A stretch of DNA of 64,000 nt from Pararhodobacter zhoushanensis (GTDB lineage: Bacteria > Pseudomonadota > Alphaproteobacteria > Rhodobacterales > Rhodobacteraceae), in contig NZ_JAPDFL010000001.1 of the NCBI RefSeq assembly GCF_025949695.1, positions 1 to 64,000 of the forward strand, read 5' to 3'. The number at the start of each line of letters is the position of its first letter. Position 1 is the stretch's first letter. This document shows positions 24,551 to 33,659 of the stretch, in pieces. A program made the translations under genes and the position numbers. The notes beneath the pieces are model-generated. The model was not told where the DNA came from, ran no database searches, and worked only from the letters and a program-made list of their open reading frames with translations.

Positions 24551-26995
24551 ATGTCTGTATTTACGCTGCGCAGTTCGACCGCCCTGATCGCGCTCACCGT
24601 CTCTCTGGCGGCGTTCGCGCCGCTGACGCCAAGCCCCGCCCGCGCGCAGGACACGGCGGTAACCGCCCCCCCGATCGCCGAGACCGCGCAACCCGAACAG
24701 GTCAGCCGCTTTGGCGTCGACTTCGCCCTTCCCCCCGGCATGACAGTGACCCGCGACGCGGCGACCACCTATGCCGTGGCTGATCTGGATGACGCGGGTG
24801 TCGGCGCGCGCATCGGTCTGCGGGTGTTGTCACCCGACATTCTGGCCCTCGCCCCGCCCGCGGGCACGCCCGAGTATACCGCTTTTCTCAGCGATCAGAT
24901 GGACATGCCCGTTACCGACAGCGGTATCGTGGTGCAGGTTGGCGCGCGCGCGCTGCATCTCTTTCGCGGCACCGGGACAACGCCCGGCGCTGACGGCACC
25001 CCGCTGGAAACGACCCTTCTGCTGATGGTCACGCAGGAAGCCGACGAGGATGGCACCGGCCTGATGATCGCCGTGTTCAGCGCAGGCCTTGGGGCCGAGG
25101 TGGCGGGCGCGCTCGAACTGGATTTCATCACCAGCCTGCGGGCATCCGAGCCGGTGGAGGAAGCAACCGTTGATACCCCCGATGACGGCGCAAGCGACGA
25201 CACCGCCGACGCCCCCACGACGGCGCAGGTCGACAGCACCGAGCCCGATGCCGCAGCCGAGGCCGACGCCACCCCTGAGCCCCCCACGGCCATCGCCAGC
25301 GCAGACGCGCCCGTCGTGGAACCCGCATTACCTGAGACAGAGGTTGCCGACGCCGGGACTGACGAGGCGGCGGCCGCCGCGTCGGTGCCGATGGATTCCC
25401 CGCGCGACTCAATCGAGTTGATTGCCGGTCTGGCCTCGGTCGCCGTTGCGCCGGATCAGGTGGCGAATGAGACGCTGCGCAACCCGCGCGCCGTGTTCCT
25501 GTATCTCGCCGATGCCGAAACCCCCACCGTGCCCACCGCCCGCATTGCCGCCGGGGAACTGTCCCGCCCGGTTGAACAGCAGGTCCAGCGCCTGCTCGCC
25601 GGGATTGATGCCGTGGTCGAGGCCGATGTCGGCGGTCAGCCTGTCTGGGTGATCTATGGCCCGGCGTCGCGCGGTCTGAGCGACGAATCTGCCAGCGCCG
25701 AGGATGGTATCCCGGCCCGCGTGATCGCCCCGCGTCGCTGCGTTGACGGTCGCCCGGCCTATCTGGTCGCCTTGATGGCCGCGCCGGGGAACGAGGCTGA
25801 GCTGGATACGCTGCAGGACTCGCTGACGCTTGCCGTGCCCGAGGGCAGCACGCTGTGCGACGATGCGGTCATCGCGCCGGTGCGTGCGGCGATTGCGCCG
25901 GAGATGTCCGAGCAAGCGCCACAAGTCGCGCAGACACCGGATGCCATGCCCGGCGCCCTGCCCCCCGGCTGGGTCCAGCGCGAACGCTTCGGCCTGAGCT
26001 TTGCGGTGCCGGACACGATGACCGTCCGCCGCGAGCGCGACGAAGTGGATCGCATGGAGTTGTGGCTGCAAGCCCGTGACGCCGCAGACGACATTGCGCA
26101 GGAAGTTTCGATCCGGATCTTCAGCCCCGAGGCCCTGCAACGCGTGCCGCACCCGTCGCCCCGTGACCCCGAGTTCCCCGCGATGCTGTCGGATTTTGCC
26201 AACATGCCGCTCAGCGCAACCGGCGAGACCCTGACGCTGAGCACCAGCACGCTGCATGTTTTCCGTGGCACCGAGATCGACGAGGGGGTCGAAACGCAGA
26301 TGGTCTACCTGATCGCGGACGCCCCAAATGGCGTCGGCCTGACCCCCTGGATCGCCCTGCGCAGCGTCGGGCAAGGGGCCGAGAGCGCCGCCGCCTTTGA
26401 GGCGGCCTTCCTTGCCAGCCTCAGCGGCTCGCCGGAATTGCCCGACGGCGTCAGCCTGCCCCCGGTTCAGGCCGAACCGACCGCGCAGCCGCAGATGCCC
26501 CCGGCGGAGGGTGGCAAAGACCCGGTGGCCACAGCCGAGCCTGCGCCCGAGACAACGCCTCCGGCTGCGATCGTGACGCCGCCAGCCCGCGACGCCAGCC
26601 CCGAAGCGCAGGCCTGGCAGTTCGCGCAAAGCGAGCAGTCGGTCGAGACGATGCAGGCGTATCTCATGGGCTTCCCGCGCAGTCTGAACTCGCGTCTTGC
26701 GCGCGAGTGGCTGCGTGAACGGGGGGTGACGCCGTTTGACGAGGTTGCCGCAGAGCCGATGCCGCAGGTGTCGGAGCCGCGCCCGATGACGCCACCCGTC
26801 CTGACCGAAACGCAGGCTTGGGCCGCTGCACTGGGACAAGGCCGGCCCGAGGCGATCTGGACCTTCCTCAAGCTTTGGCCGAACGGCGTCTTCGCCGCAC
26901 AGGCGCGTGGGTTGGTGGCGTATCAGGAGCCAGTGCATGCGCCCGGCGCGATCCCTTACAGCCCGGCGCCCGCCCCGGCAGCGCCCGGCAAATAA
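24551..26995 (+). CDS. Large exported hypothetical protein with a duplicated domain
   Basis: No family is recognised. The 814-residue product has a signal peptide (MSVFTLRSSTALIALTVSL, ending PARAQ). A first domain (about 45-200, RFGVDFALPPGMTVTRDAAT) is repeated at about 480-630 (RFGLSFAVPDTMTVRRERDE). Both copies share the ALHLFRG/TLHVFRG and LDFITSL/AAFLASL endings. Between them are an acidic Ala/Pro/Thr linker (200-290) and a middle domain with IPARVIAPRRCVDGRPAYLVAL and a second Cys in STLCDD. Two short repeats at the end (AWQFAQSEQSVETMQAYL and AWAAALGQGRPEAIWTFL) look like helical-repeat units. The ATG follows AAGGATAATTTTG. It is probably periplasmic. Confidence 0.7.
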   Translation: MSVFTLRSSTALIALTVSLAAFAPLTPSPARAQDTAVTAPPIAETAQPEQVSRFGVDFALPPGMTVTRDAATTYAVADLDDAGVGARIGLRVLSPDILALAPPAGTPEYTAFLSDQMDMPVTDSGIVVQVGARALHLFRGTGTTPGADGTPLETTLLLMVTQEADEDGTGLMIAVFSAGLGAEVAGALELDFITSLRASEPVEEATVDTPDDGASDDTADAPTTAQVDSTEPDAAAEADATPEPPTAIASADAPVVEPALPETEVADAGTDEAAAAASVPMDSPRDSIELIAGLASVAVAPDQVANETLRNPRAVFLYLADAETPTVPTARIAAGELSRPVEQQVQRLLAGIDAVVEADVGGQPVWVIYGPASRGLSDESASAEDGIPARVIAPRRCVDGRPAYLVALMAAPGNEAELDTLQDSLTLAVPEGSTLCDDAVIAPVRAAIAPEMSEQAPQVAQTPDAMPGALPPGWVQRERFGLSFAVPDTMTVRRERDEVDRMELWLQARDAADDIAQEVSIRIFSPEALQRVPHPSPRDPEFPAMLSDFANMPLSATGETLTLSTSTLHVFRGTEIDEGVETQMVYLIADAPNGVGLTPWIALRSVGQGAESAAAFEAAFLASLSGSPELPDGVSLPPVQAEPTAQPQMPPAEGGKDPVATAEPAPETTPPAAIVTPPARDASPEAQAWQFAQSEQSVETMQAYLMGFPRSLNSRLAREWLRERGVTPFDEVAAEPMPQVSEPRPMTPPVLTETQAWAAALGQGRPEAIWTFLKLWPNGVFAAQARGLVAYQEPVHAPGAIPYSPAPAPAAPGK

Positions 26996-27005
26996 CCAAT
27001 GCGCG

Positions 27006-27032
27006 GGGGGCGGCCTGTCACGGGTCGCCCCC
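27006..27032 (+). terminator. Terminator after the large exported protein gene
   Basis: A 10-bp GGGGGCGGCC/GGTCGCCCCC stem (one G-U pair) with a 7-nt loop is followed by TCTT, 10 bp past the stop codon. Confidence 0.6.
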
Positions 27033-27099
27033 TCTTGCCATTCGGCGCGGGGCGTTGCACGTCAAGAGGAACCCTTCTCTTGCTGGCAGGACCCCCGCG

Positions 27100-28362
27100 A
27101 TGATCACCGACAAACCAGGCCTGATCGAGGCCGTGCGCGACCGCTTTGCCCATATCGACACCTGCCCGTTCGAGGGCCCGCGCGTGTTCTTCGAGAATGC
27201 GGGCGGCGCGCTGCGGCTGAAATCGGTGGTCGAGACCTCGGCGCTTTACGCCAGCTATCCCGACAATCAGGGCCGCCCGAACATTGCCTCGCAAACCCTG
27301 ATGGGCGCGATCGACAAGGGCAAGGCGGACATGCGCCAGTTCCTGAACGCGCCGACGGGTCAGGTCTTCGTCGGCGAAAGCGGGACCGAGGTGCTGTTCC
27401 GGCTGGTGCGCACGGCGGCGGTGGGGGCGCAGGCGGGCGGCACCATGCTGCGCTCGACGCTGGAACACCCGGCGCTGGGATCGTCGATGACGCATTGGGC
27501 CGGGGTGACCGGGCGCGAGCTGATCGAAGTGGCGCACGACGATGCCACGGGCGTGGTCAGCGTCGAGGCGTACAAGGCGGCGCTGCGGCCCGACATTCGC
27601 GTGGCCTCGATCATCCACACCTCGCCCGTCACCGGAATGGCCACGGATGTGGACGCGATTGCGGCGGCGATCCGAAAGGTTGCGCCCGAGGCGTTTATCA
27701 TCGTCGACGGCATCCAGCACGCCTGCCACGGCCCGGTCGATGTGTCCCGCGCCGGGATCGATGCTTATGCGCTCAGCCCCTACAAGATGTTCTCGCGGCA
27801 TGGGTATGGGGTGGGCTGGGCCTCGGACCGGCTGACGGCGCTGAGCCATGAGCAGATCATCGGCAACGGGCCGACCAGCTGGGAACTGGGCACGCGCGAT
27901 GCGGGCGCGTATGCGACCTTCAGCGATGTGGTGGCATATTTCGACTGGCTGGGCGGGCAGTTCTCGACCAGCACCGACCGGCGCGAGCGGCTGGAAGCGG
28001 CAGGTGCTGCGATCCACGCGGAAGAGGCGAAGCTGCTGGGCTGGCTGATGTCAGGCACCGGTAACCTGCGCGGACTGGCCGAGATGCCGGGCGTTACGCT
28101 GGTCGGCGGCGCGGCGCTGGAGGGGCGTGAAGGCGTGGTGTCGCTGCGGCTTGACGGCTGGGACACGCTGAAACTGGTCGAGTTTCTGGGCGCGCGCGGC
28201 ATCAGGGTGCATATCCGCAAGGCGGATCAGTATTCGGGCAATGTGCTCACGCCGCTGGGGATGCCCGATTGCGTGCGCATCTCGTTTTGCCACTACAACA
28301 CCGAGGCTGAGGTGGCGAAGCTGCTTAGTGCGATGGAAGAGGCGATCAGCGCCAGGGGGTGA
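27100..28362 (+). CDS. Aminotransferase class V-fold PLP enzyme (cysteine-desulfurase-like)
   Basis: This is a 420-residue fold-type I PLP protein. It has FFENAGGALRLKSVVE at the N-terminus, LRSTLEHPALGSSMTHW (with the His that stacks on PLP), IIVDGIQHACHGPVDV (Asp-x2-His, PLP ring contacts) and YALSPYKMFSRHGYGVGW, where the lysine would form the Schiff base. The usual IscS/SufS active-site cysteine loop is not obvious, so desulfurase activity is uncertain; isopenicillin-N epimerase-like and kynureninase-like enzymes share the fold. It is a single gene with a palindromic repeat after its stop. Confidence 0.78.
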   Translation: MITDKPGLIEAVRDRFAHIDTCPFEGPRVFFENAGGALRLKSVVETSALYASYPDNQGRPNIASQTLMGAIDKGKADMRQFLNAPTGQVFVGESGTEVLFRLVRTAAVGAQAGGTMLRSTLEHPALGSSMTHWAGVTGRELIEVAHDDATGVVSVEAYKAALRPDIRVASIIHTSPVTGMATDVDAIAAAIRKVAPEAFIIVDGIQHACHGPVDVSRAGIDAYALSPYKMFSRHGYGVGWASDRLTALSHEQIIGNGPTSWELGTRDAGAYATFSDVVAYFDWLGGQFSTSTDRRERLEAAGAAIHAEEAKLLGWLMSGTGNLRGLAEMPGVTLVGGAALEGREGVVSLRLDGWDTLKLVEFLGARGIRVHIRKADQYSGNVLTPLGMPDCVRISFCHYNTEAEVAKLLSAMEEAISARG

Positions 28363-28371
28363 GGCGGTGGC

Positions 28372-28398
28372 GTAAGGTGGGGTTAAACCCCACCCTAC
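28372..28398. repeat. Intergenic palindromic repeat, copy 2
   Basis: Arms GTAAGGTGGGGT / ACCCCACCCTAC (one mismatch) flank a TAA loop between the PLP enzyme and the convergent fpr gene. It is nearly the same as 5659-5683 and may act as a bidirectional terminator. Confidence 0.65.
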
Positions 28399-28408
28399 GC
28401 GGATCCGC

Positions 28409-29203
28409 TCACACGCCGTCGCCGACGAAAGCCTTTTCGATCACGTAGTCGCCCGGCGCTGAATTCGCCCCTTCGTGCAACCCGAAACCGTCCAGCACCG
28501 CCGCCACGTCCTTGTTGAACGCCAGCGAACCGCAGACCATCGCGCGGTCGATCTCGGGGTCCAGCGGTCCGGGCAGGCCCAGATCGGTGAATACCTTGCC
28601 CGAGGTCAGGTTGTCGGTGATCCGCCCCATGAACGGCCCCGCCTCACGCGTCGTCGTCGGGTAATAGTGCAGCTTGCCCGCCACCAGTTCGCCGATCAGC
28701 GGATCGTTCTGCAGATCCTCGACCAGTTTGCGGCCGTATTCCAGCTCGCCCGCCTCGCGGCAGGTGTGCATCATCACCACCCGCTCGTTCTTTTCCCAGG
28801 TCTCGGGATCGCGCAGCAGGCTGGCGAAGGGGGCAAAGCCGGTGCCGGTGGCCAGCATCCACAGCCGGAACCCCGGCTTGAGCGCGTCATGCACCAGCGT
28901 GCCGACCGGCTTGGGCCGCAAGATGATCGGATCACCGGGCTGGACGTGCTGCAGGCGGCTGGTCAAGGGGCCGTTGGCAACCTTGATCGAATAAAACTCC
29001 AGCTCGTCATCCCAAGACGGCGACGCGATGGAATAGGCCCGCAGGATCGGTTTGCCGTTGTCGCCGGGCAGCCCGATCATCACGAACTCGCCCGAGCGGA
29101 AGCGCAGGCTGGCGGGCCGGGTCACACGGAACGAAAACAGCGTGTCGGTCCAGTGGGTGACTTTGGTGACGGTTTGCAGGTCGGGGTTGGTCATCTGGTT
29201 CAT
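28409..29203 (-). CDS. fpr: Ferredoxin/flavodoxin--NADP+ reductase
   Basis: This 264-residue FAD enzyme passes electrons between NADPH and ferredoxin. Motifs seen are RAYSIASP (FAD, R-x-Y-S), GTGFAPFASLLRDPETW (NADP GTGxxP) and MVCGSLAFNKDV (C-terminal NADP region), ending VEKAFVG-like (IEKAFVGDGV), the bacterial Fpr subclass. The start follows GGAGGACTGC. It overlaps the DUF934 gene by ATGA and is the last gene of the sulfite-reduction operon, where it plausibly supplies reduced ferredoxin to the siroheme reductase. Confidence 0.92.
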   Translation of the reverse strand: MNQMTNPDLQTVTKVTHWTDTLFSFRVTRPASLRFRSGEFVMIGLPGDNGKPILRAYSIASPSWDDELEFYSIKVANGPLTSRLQHVQPGDPIILRPKPVGTLVHDALKPGFRLWMLATGTGFAPFASLLRDPETWEKNERVVMMHTCREAGELEYGRKLVEDLQNDPLIGELVAGKLHYYPTTTREAGPFMGRITDNLTSGKVFTDLGLPGPLDPEIDRAMVCGSLAFNKDVAAVLDGFGLHEGANSAPGDYVIEKAFVGDGV

Positions 29204-29577
29204 GCAGTCCTCCGCAGCCGTGCGCGGTAGTCGTGGCCCTGCCAGTCGGCACGGGACAGCCATTGTTCCTGAGGCTGGCGCTCAGCCAGCTCATCCGAGA
29301 TTTCCACCTCGTCAAAGCCCGAGCGCCGCGCCATCGCGTATTGGTCGGCAATCACATGACCCTGCGCGCGCAGACGCCCGGCAAAGCCCATGCGCCGCAG
29401 CCGCGCCGCCAGCGTAAAGCCGCGCCCGTCCGAGAACGACGGAAACGCGATGCGGATCGCCTGCGCACCATCGAGCTGGTCGCCCAGCGCCGAGGGGTCA
29501 ATGTCCGAAGCGAGGTCGAACCAGTCGCCGTTGTGGGTGTCGGGGGTGAAGCCCCGGTCGGTGACGATCACGCTCAT
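29200..29577 (-). CDS. DUF934 protein of the sulfate-assimilation operon
   Basis: This is a 125-residue protein of the DUF934 family: SVIVTDRGFTPD, IRIAFPSFSDGRGFTLAARLRRMGFAGRLRA and a DQYAMARRSGFDEVEISDELA segment. Members are encoded next to cysH/cysI in many proteobacteria and are thought to help sulfite reduction; the mechanism is not known to me. ATGA overlaps at both ends show tight coupling to cysH and fpr. Confidence 0.88.
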   Translation of the reverse strand: MSVIVTDRGFTPDTHNGDWFDLASDIDPSALGDQLDGAQAIRIAFPSFSDGRGFTLAARLRRMGFAGRLRAQGHVIADQYAMARRSGFDEVEISDELAERQPQEQWLSRADWQGHDYRARLRRTA

Positions 29578-30284
29578 GATGCCTGCCTTCTGATCACGCG
29601 GCCATCCACGATATGAATGCCGCATTCGTCCTTTTCCTGCCCGCGCCAGCGCCCGGCGCGGGGGTCTTCGCCCGCCGCGACCGGCCCGGTGCACGGGGCG
29701 CAGCCGATCGACGGATAGCCGCGCGCCACCAACGGGTGCCGGGGCAGCATATGGCGATTCATGTAGTCGCCCAGATCCTTGGCGCTCCACCCGGCCAGCG
29801 GGTTGACCTTGAGATGCCCGGTCGCCGGGTCATGCTCGAACAGATCGAGGCTGGCGCGCAGCCCGCCTTGATAGCGCTTGCGCCCGGTGATCCAGCCGTC
29901 AAACCCCTGCAGCGCCCGCTCCAGCGGCCGCGTCTTGCGCAGATCGCAGCAGCTGTCGGTGTCGGCCAGATGCAGGATGTTATCGGCATCCTTTTCCAGC
30001 AGCTCGCCCCGGTCCGGCCCGATGACGCGCAGGTCGGTCAGGCCCAGCTGCTTGCCCAGATCGTGCTGATAGGTCAGCGTTTCGGGGAACAGCATCAGCG
30101 TGTTGATGAACAGCACCGGCGTCGCGCGGTCGATCTGCGCGACCAGATGCAGCAGCACCGCCGAATCGGCCCCAAAGCTGGAGACCATGGCGATCTTGCC
30201 CAGAGCGCCCGACAGCGCGACGCGCAGCGCGCCTTCGGCGTCGCCCTCGTAGCGGGCGTTGAGGCGGGTCAGGTCAGGCTGCAT
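29574..30284 (-). CDS. cysH: Assimilatory adenylyl-sulfate (APS) reductase
   Basis: This enzyme reduces APS to sulfite with thioredoxin or glutathione. The 236-residue protein has SSFGADSAVLLHLV (PP-loop-like SGGKDS region), DTDSCCDLRKTRPLERAL and SIGCAPCTGPV, giving the CC...CxxC set that binds a 4Fe-4S cluster and marks an APS rather than PAPS reductase, and the catalytic KDECGIH near the C-terminus. It starts 11 bp inside the end of cysI. The ATG is the first before the fold. Confidence 0.92.
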   Translation of the reverse strand: MQPDLTRLNARYEGDAEGALRVALSGALGKIAMVSSFGADSAVLLHLVAQIDRATPVLFINTLMLFPETLTYQHDLGKQLGLTDLRVIGPDRGELLEKDADNILHLADTDSCCDLRKTRPLERALQGFDGWITGRKRYQGGLRASLDLFEHDPATGHLKVNPLAGWSAKDLGDYMNRHMLPRHPLVARGYPSIGCAPCTGPVAAGEDPRAGRWRGQEKDECGIHIVDGRVIRRQAS

Positions 30285-31938
30285 GGCTCTCGGCCTCATA
30301 CAAAGCGGCCTTGAACGGGGCCAGACCGACGCGGCGATAGGCCATGAGGAAGGTTTCCTCGCGGCTGGTACGCAGGTCAAGATAGGCGCGCAGGATGCGC
30401 TCGACGGCGGGGACGATCTGGTCATAGGCAAAGCCGGGGCCGGTGCGTTCGCCCAGCGCCGCGTCTTCCGACCCGTCGCCGCCCAGCGTGATCTGGTAGT
30501 TTTCCACCCCGGCGCGATCCAGACCCAGAATGCCGATATGTCCGACATGGTGATGCCCGCAGGCGTTGATGCAGCCCGAGATCTTGATCTTGAGCGGGCC
30601 GATGTCATGCTCGAGCTTCAGCGCGTCGAAATGCGTGGCGATTTCCTGCGCGATCGGGATCGAGCGGGCCGTGGCCAGCGCGCAATAATCCATGCCCGGG
30701 CAGGCGATGATGTCGCTGACCAGCCCGACATTGGCCGTGGCCAGCCCCTGCGCCTTGAGCGCCTTGTGCACGGCAGGCAAGTCGGCGCGGGCGACATGGG
30801 GCAGGATGACGTTCTGCTCGTGGCTGATGCGGATCTCGCCGTAGCCGAACTTCTCGGCCAGATCGGCGATCACACGCATCTGGGCGCTGGTCGCATCGCC
30901 CGGGGTTTCGCCATGGGCTTTCAGGCTGACGGTGACGATGGCGTGGCCCGCGTCGCGGTGGGCGTGCAGGTTGGTATCGGCCCAGGCGCGGAAAATCGGG
31001 TCGGCGTTATAGGCCGCCTGATAGGCAAGGTCCGAGGCCGCGCGGAAATCAGGCGCGCGGAACATGCGCTGAAGGCGGTCGAGTTGCTGCAGGGTGTTGC
31101 CCGCGTCGAACTGCGGGGCGATTTCGGCAAAACGGGCTTCGACCAGATCGCGGACCGTGTCGATGCCGTTCTCATGCACGGTGATCTTGATGCGCGCCTT
31201 GTACTTGTTGTCGCGCCGGCCCAGCAGGTTATAGGTGCCGACCACGGCCTCAAGATACGGCAGCAGGTCGCTGACCGGCAGGAAATCACGCAGCACCTTG
31301 CCGATCATCGGCGTGCGGCCAAGGCCGCCGCCGACGATGACCTCGAACCCGGTCTCGCCATCGCGCTGCACCATGCGCAGCCCGATGTCATGCGCGCGGG
31401 TGACGGCGCGGTCGATTTCCGAACCGGTCACCGCAACCTTGAACTTGCGCGGCAGGAACTGGAATTCGGGGTGGTCGGTCGACCATTGGCGGATCAGTTC
31501 GGCATAGGGGCGCGGGTCGGCGATTTCATCCGCCGCCGCCCCGGCGAAATGGTCCGAGGTCACGTTGCGGATGGTGTTGCCCGAGGTCTGGATCGCGTGC
31601 AGCCCGACCTCGGCCAGCGCGTCCAGCATATCGGGCACGTCGGTCAGCTTCGGCCAGTTATACTGGATGTTCTGGCGGGTGGTGAAATGGCCGTAGCCCT
31701 CATCCCAGCGATCCGCGATCTCGGCCAGTTTGCGCATCTGCGACGGGTTGAGCGAGCCATAGGGGATCGCCACGCGCAGCATATAGGCGTGCAGTTGCAG
31801 GTAGAGCCCGTTCATCAGGCGCAGCGGCTTGAACTCGTCCTCGGTCAGCGAGCCGTCGATGCGGCGGGCGACCTGGCCCCGGAACTGGCGGTTGCGCTCG
31901 GCGATGAAGGCGCGGTCGAAATCATCATAGACGTACAT
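30274..31938 (-). CDS. cysI: Siroheme sulfite (or nitrite/sulfite) reductase, ferredoxin type
   Basis: This enzyme carries out the six-electron reduction of sulfite to sulfide. The 554-residue protein has the two parallel siroheme-reductase repeats and the cofactor ligands ACPGMDYCALA (C-x5-C) and SGCINACGHHHVGHIGILG (C-x3-C) for the coupled 4Fe-4S/siroheme. RQNIQYNW and RPRP-type substrate arginines are present early. The start MYVYDDFDRAFIAERNRQFRGQ is preceded by AGGAATACCAAA. Its place with cysG and cysH favours sulfite over nitrite as substrate. Confidence 0.9.
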   Translation of the reverse strand: MYVYDDFDRAFIAERNRQFRGQVARRIDGSLTEDEFKPLRLMNGLYLQLHAYMLRVAIPYGSLNPSQMRKLAEIADRWDEGYGHFTTRQNIQYNWPKLTDVPDMLDALAEVGLHAIQTSGNTIRNVTSDHFAGAAADEIADPRPYAELIRQWSTDHPEFQFLPRKFKVAVTGSEIDRAVTRAHDIGLRMVQRDGETGFEVIVGGGLGRTPMIGKVLRDFLPVSDLLPYLEAVVGTYNLLGRRDNKYKARIKITVHENGIDTVRDLVEARFAEIAPQFDAGNTLQQLDRLQRMFRAPDFRAASDLAYQAAYNADPIFRAWADTNLHAHRDAGHAIVTVSLKAHGETPGDATSAQMRVIADLAEKFGYGEIRISHEQNVILPHVARADLPAVHKALKAQGLATANVGLVSDIIACPGMDYCALATARSIPIAQEIATHFDALKLEHDIGPLKIKISGCINACGHHHVGHIGILGLDRAGVENYQITLGGDGSEDAALGERTGPGFAYDQIVPAVERILRAYLDLRTSREETFLMAYRRVGLAPFKAALYEAESHAA

Positions 31939-31949
31939 TTTGGTATTCC

Positions 31950-32249
31950 TCAGGCCGCGGCTTGCTTGCCATGGGCATAGTTCGAGGGGCCGCGGCGGCG
32001 GAAATCCTCGCGGAAATGGGCAGGTTCGATGCCTTGGGCGGTCTGGCGGACCTCGGCCAGATAACACCCGACCACCTCGGCATCGCGCCTGGACGCGGCT
32101 TTGAGCGCGGCCTCGGCCAGCTCGGGGTCAGTGAAGACCTGTGCCTGCGTCAGGTGGCGGGTCCAGTTGTCACCGGCGGCCAGATAGGCGACGTCACCCT
32201 CGATCAGGGCGTTGGCGGTGACAACTTGGGTCTTGGGGGCGCGGGACAT
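31950..32249 (-). CDS. DUF2849 protein
   Basis: This is a 99-residue protein of the DUF2849 family (VVTANALIEGDVAYLAAGDNW, VFTDPELAEAALKAASRRDAEVVGCYLAEV), found in alphaproteobacterial sulfite-reductase operons between cysG and cysI. Its function is unknown; a helper for siroheme insertion or the reductase is a guess. It overlaps cysG by one base (TGATG). Confidence 0.88.
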   Translation of the reverse strand: MSRAPKTQVVTANALIEGDVAYLAAGDNWTRHLTQAQVFTDPELAEAALKAASRRDAEVVGCYLAEVRQTAQGIEPAHFREDFRRRGPSNYAHGKQAAA

Positions 32250-33643
32250 CAGGCGAATTCTTCGATCAGGGCAGGCAGGACAGCGGCGGCGCGGGCGGGT
32301 GCCAGGCCGAACAGGGTGATGACGGGACCGGCGAAAGCCGCCTCGGCGATGTCTTGGGGCAGTTGGTCCAGACGGCTGGTGACGATGCGCTGATCCGGGC
32401 GGCTGACGTTTTCAACCAGCGTGACCGGGGTTTGCCCGTCGGCGCCATGCATCAGCAACCGGCCCTGCACGAAACGCGCGGCGCGCTTGCCCATGTAAAT
32501 CGCGGCGACGGCACCGGGACGGGCCAGCGCGCGCCAGTCGTGATCGGCAAAGCCGCTGACGTCATGGGCGGTGAGCAGGCGCAGGTCGCTGTTGCGGCCA
32601 CGCCGGGTCAGGCTGGCACCGATGCTGGCGGCGGCGGCACTGGCGGCGGTGATGCCGGGGGTGACAGACCAGTCGATCCCGGCGGCGCTGAGCGCCTCGG
32701 TTTCCTCGTCCAGACGGCCAAAGACCGACGCATCGCCGCCCTTGAGGCGCACCACACGGTGACCGGCCTGCGCGTGTTCGATCATCGCCGCGTTGATGTC
32801 TTCCTGCGGGGTCGAGGGGGCGAAGCCGATCTTGCCGACACCGACAAAGATCGCCTCGCGCCGCGCCAGCTCAAGGATCGCGGCGGGGACAAGATGGTCG
32901 TGGATCACCACATCGGCCCCGTCCAGCAGGCGGCGGGCCTTGAGCGTCATCAGCTCAGGGTCACCGGGGCCAGCGCCGACCAGATCGACACGGCCGGGTT
33001 CGGTGGCAGCGTTCAGGTGCTGGTCGAGCAGCGCGTGCAGGGCGTGGTCGAGCAGTTCCTCGCCCGCCTCGGCCAGAACCAGCGGGCCGGTGTTGAAGTA
33101 GTAGTCCGCCCAGAAATCGCGGCGGGCGCGGCCTTGCGGCAGGGCCTCGGCGTGGGGGCGAAACAGCTTGCCAGCCCGGGCGAGCGGGCCAAGCGTAACT
33201 GGCAGCGTCGCCTCCAGATCGGCCTTGATCTTGCGCGCCAGAACGGGGGCAGCACCCTCGGTGCCGATGGCAATGGTCACCGGGTCACGGTCGACGATGG
33301 CGGGGGTGATGAAGTCGCTGGCTTCGAGGTTATCAACCACGTTGACGATGACCCCTGCGGCGCGGGCCAACCCGGCCAGCCGGGCATCCGCCGCCGCCTC
33401 GCCATGCGCTGCATAGGCCAGCGCGGCACCGCTGAGGTCGGCTGCCTCGACGCTCCGACGGTGCAGGGGAACGGCAAGCTCGGCAGCGGCGGATTCCAGA
33501 TCAGCCTCGGGCACCGGCGCATAGAGCGCCAGACGCGCCTGCGTCTTGGACAACAGCCGCATCTTGGCCAGCGCGAACGCGCCATTCCCGGCGATGACGA
33601 CGGGACGGTCGGCAAGGTCAAGAAAGATCGGGAAATGTTGCAT
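32249..33643 (-). CDS. cysG: Siroheme synthase (uroporphyrinogen-III methyltransferase/precorrin-2 dehydrogenase/ferrochelatase)
   Basis: This is a trifunctional enzyme making siroheme for the downstream reductase. Residues 1-205 are the dehydrogenase/chelatase part (FLDLADRPVVIAGNGAFALAKMRLL, VVDNLEASDFITPAIVDRDP). Residues 215-464 are the SUMT methyltransferase (VGAGPGDPELMTLKARRLLDGADVVIHDHLV, RLKGGDASVFGR, VTPGITAASAAAASIG). The 464-residue length is normal. It is the first gene of the cysG-DUF2849-cysI-cysH-DUF934-fpr operon, with a 12-bp palindrome in its upstream region. Confidence 0.94.
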   Translation of the reverse strand: MQHFPIFLDLADRPVVIAGNGAFALAKMRLLSKTQARLALYAPVPEADLESAAAELAVPLHRRSVEAADLSGAALAYAAHGEAAADARLAGLARAAGVIVNVVDNLEASDFITPAIVDRDPVTIAIGTEGAAPVLARKIKADLEATLPVTLGPLARAGKLFRPHAEALPQGRARRDFWADYYFNTGPLVLAEAGEELLDHALHALLDQHLNAATEPGRVDLVGAGPGDPELMTLKARRLLDGADVVIHDHLVPAAILELARREAIFVGVGKIGFAPSTPQEDINAAMIEHAQAGHRVVRLKGGDASVFGRLDEETEALSAAGIDWSVTPGITAASAAAASIGASLTRRGRNSDLRLLTAHDVSGFADHDWRALARPGAVAAIYMGKRAARFVQGRLLMHGADGQTPVTLVENVSRPDQRIVTSRLDQLPQDIAEAAFAGPVITLFGLAPARAAAVLPALIEEFA

Positions 33644-33659
33644 GGCGGTGTCTCCGGCT

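Noticed and set aside
5659..28398. GTAGGGTG repeats as a possible CRISPR array
   Set aside because: They are isolated palindromes kilobases apart, with no spacer-repeat periodicity and no cas genes.
30274..31938. Siroheme reductase as an assimilatory nitrite reductase
   Set aside because: The motifs do not separate nitrite from sulfite reductases, but cysG, cysH, DUF934 and DUF2849 in the same operon favour sulfite. No nitrate-assimilation gene is in the window.
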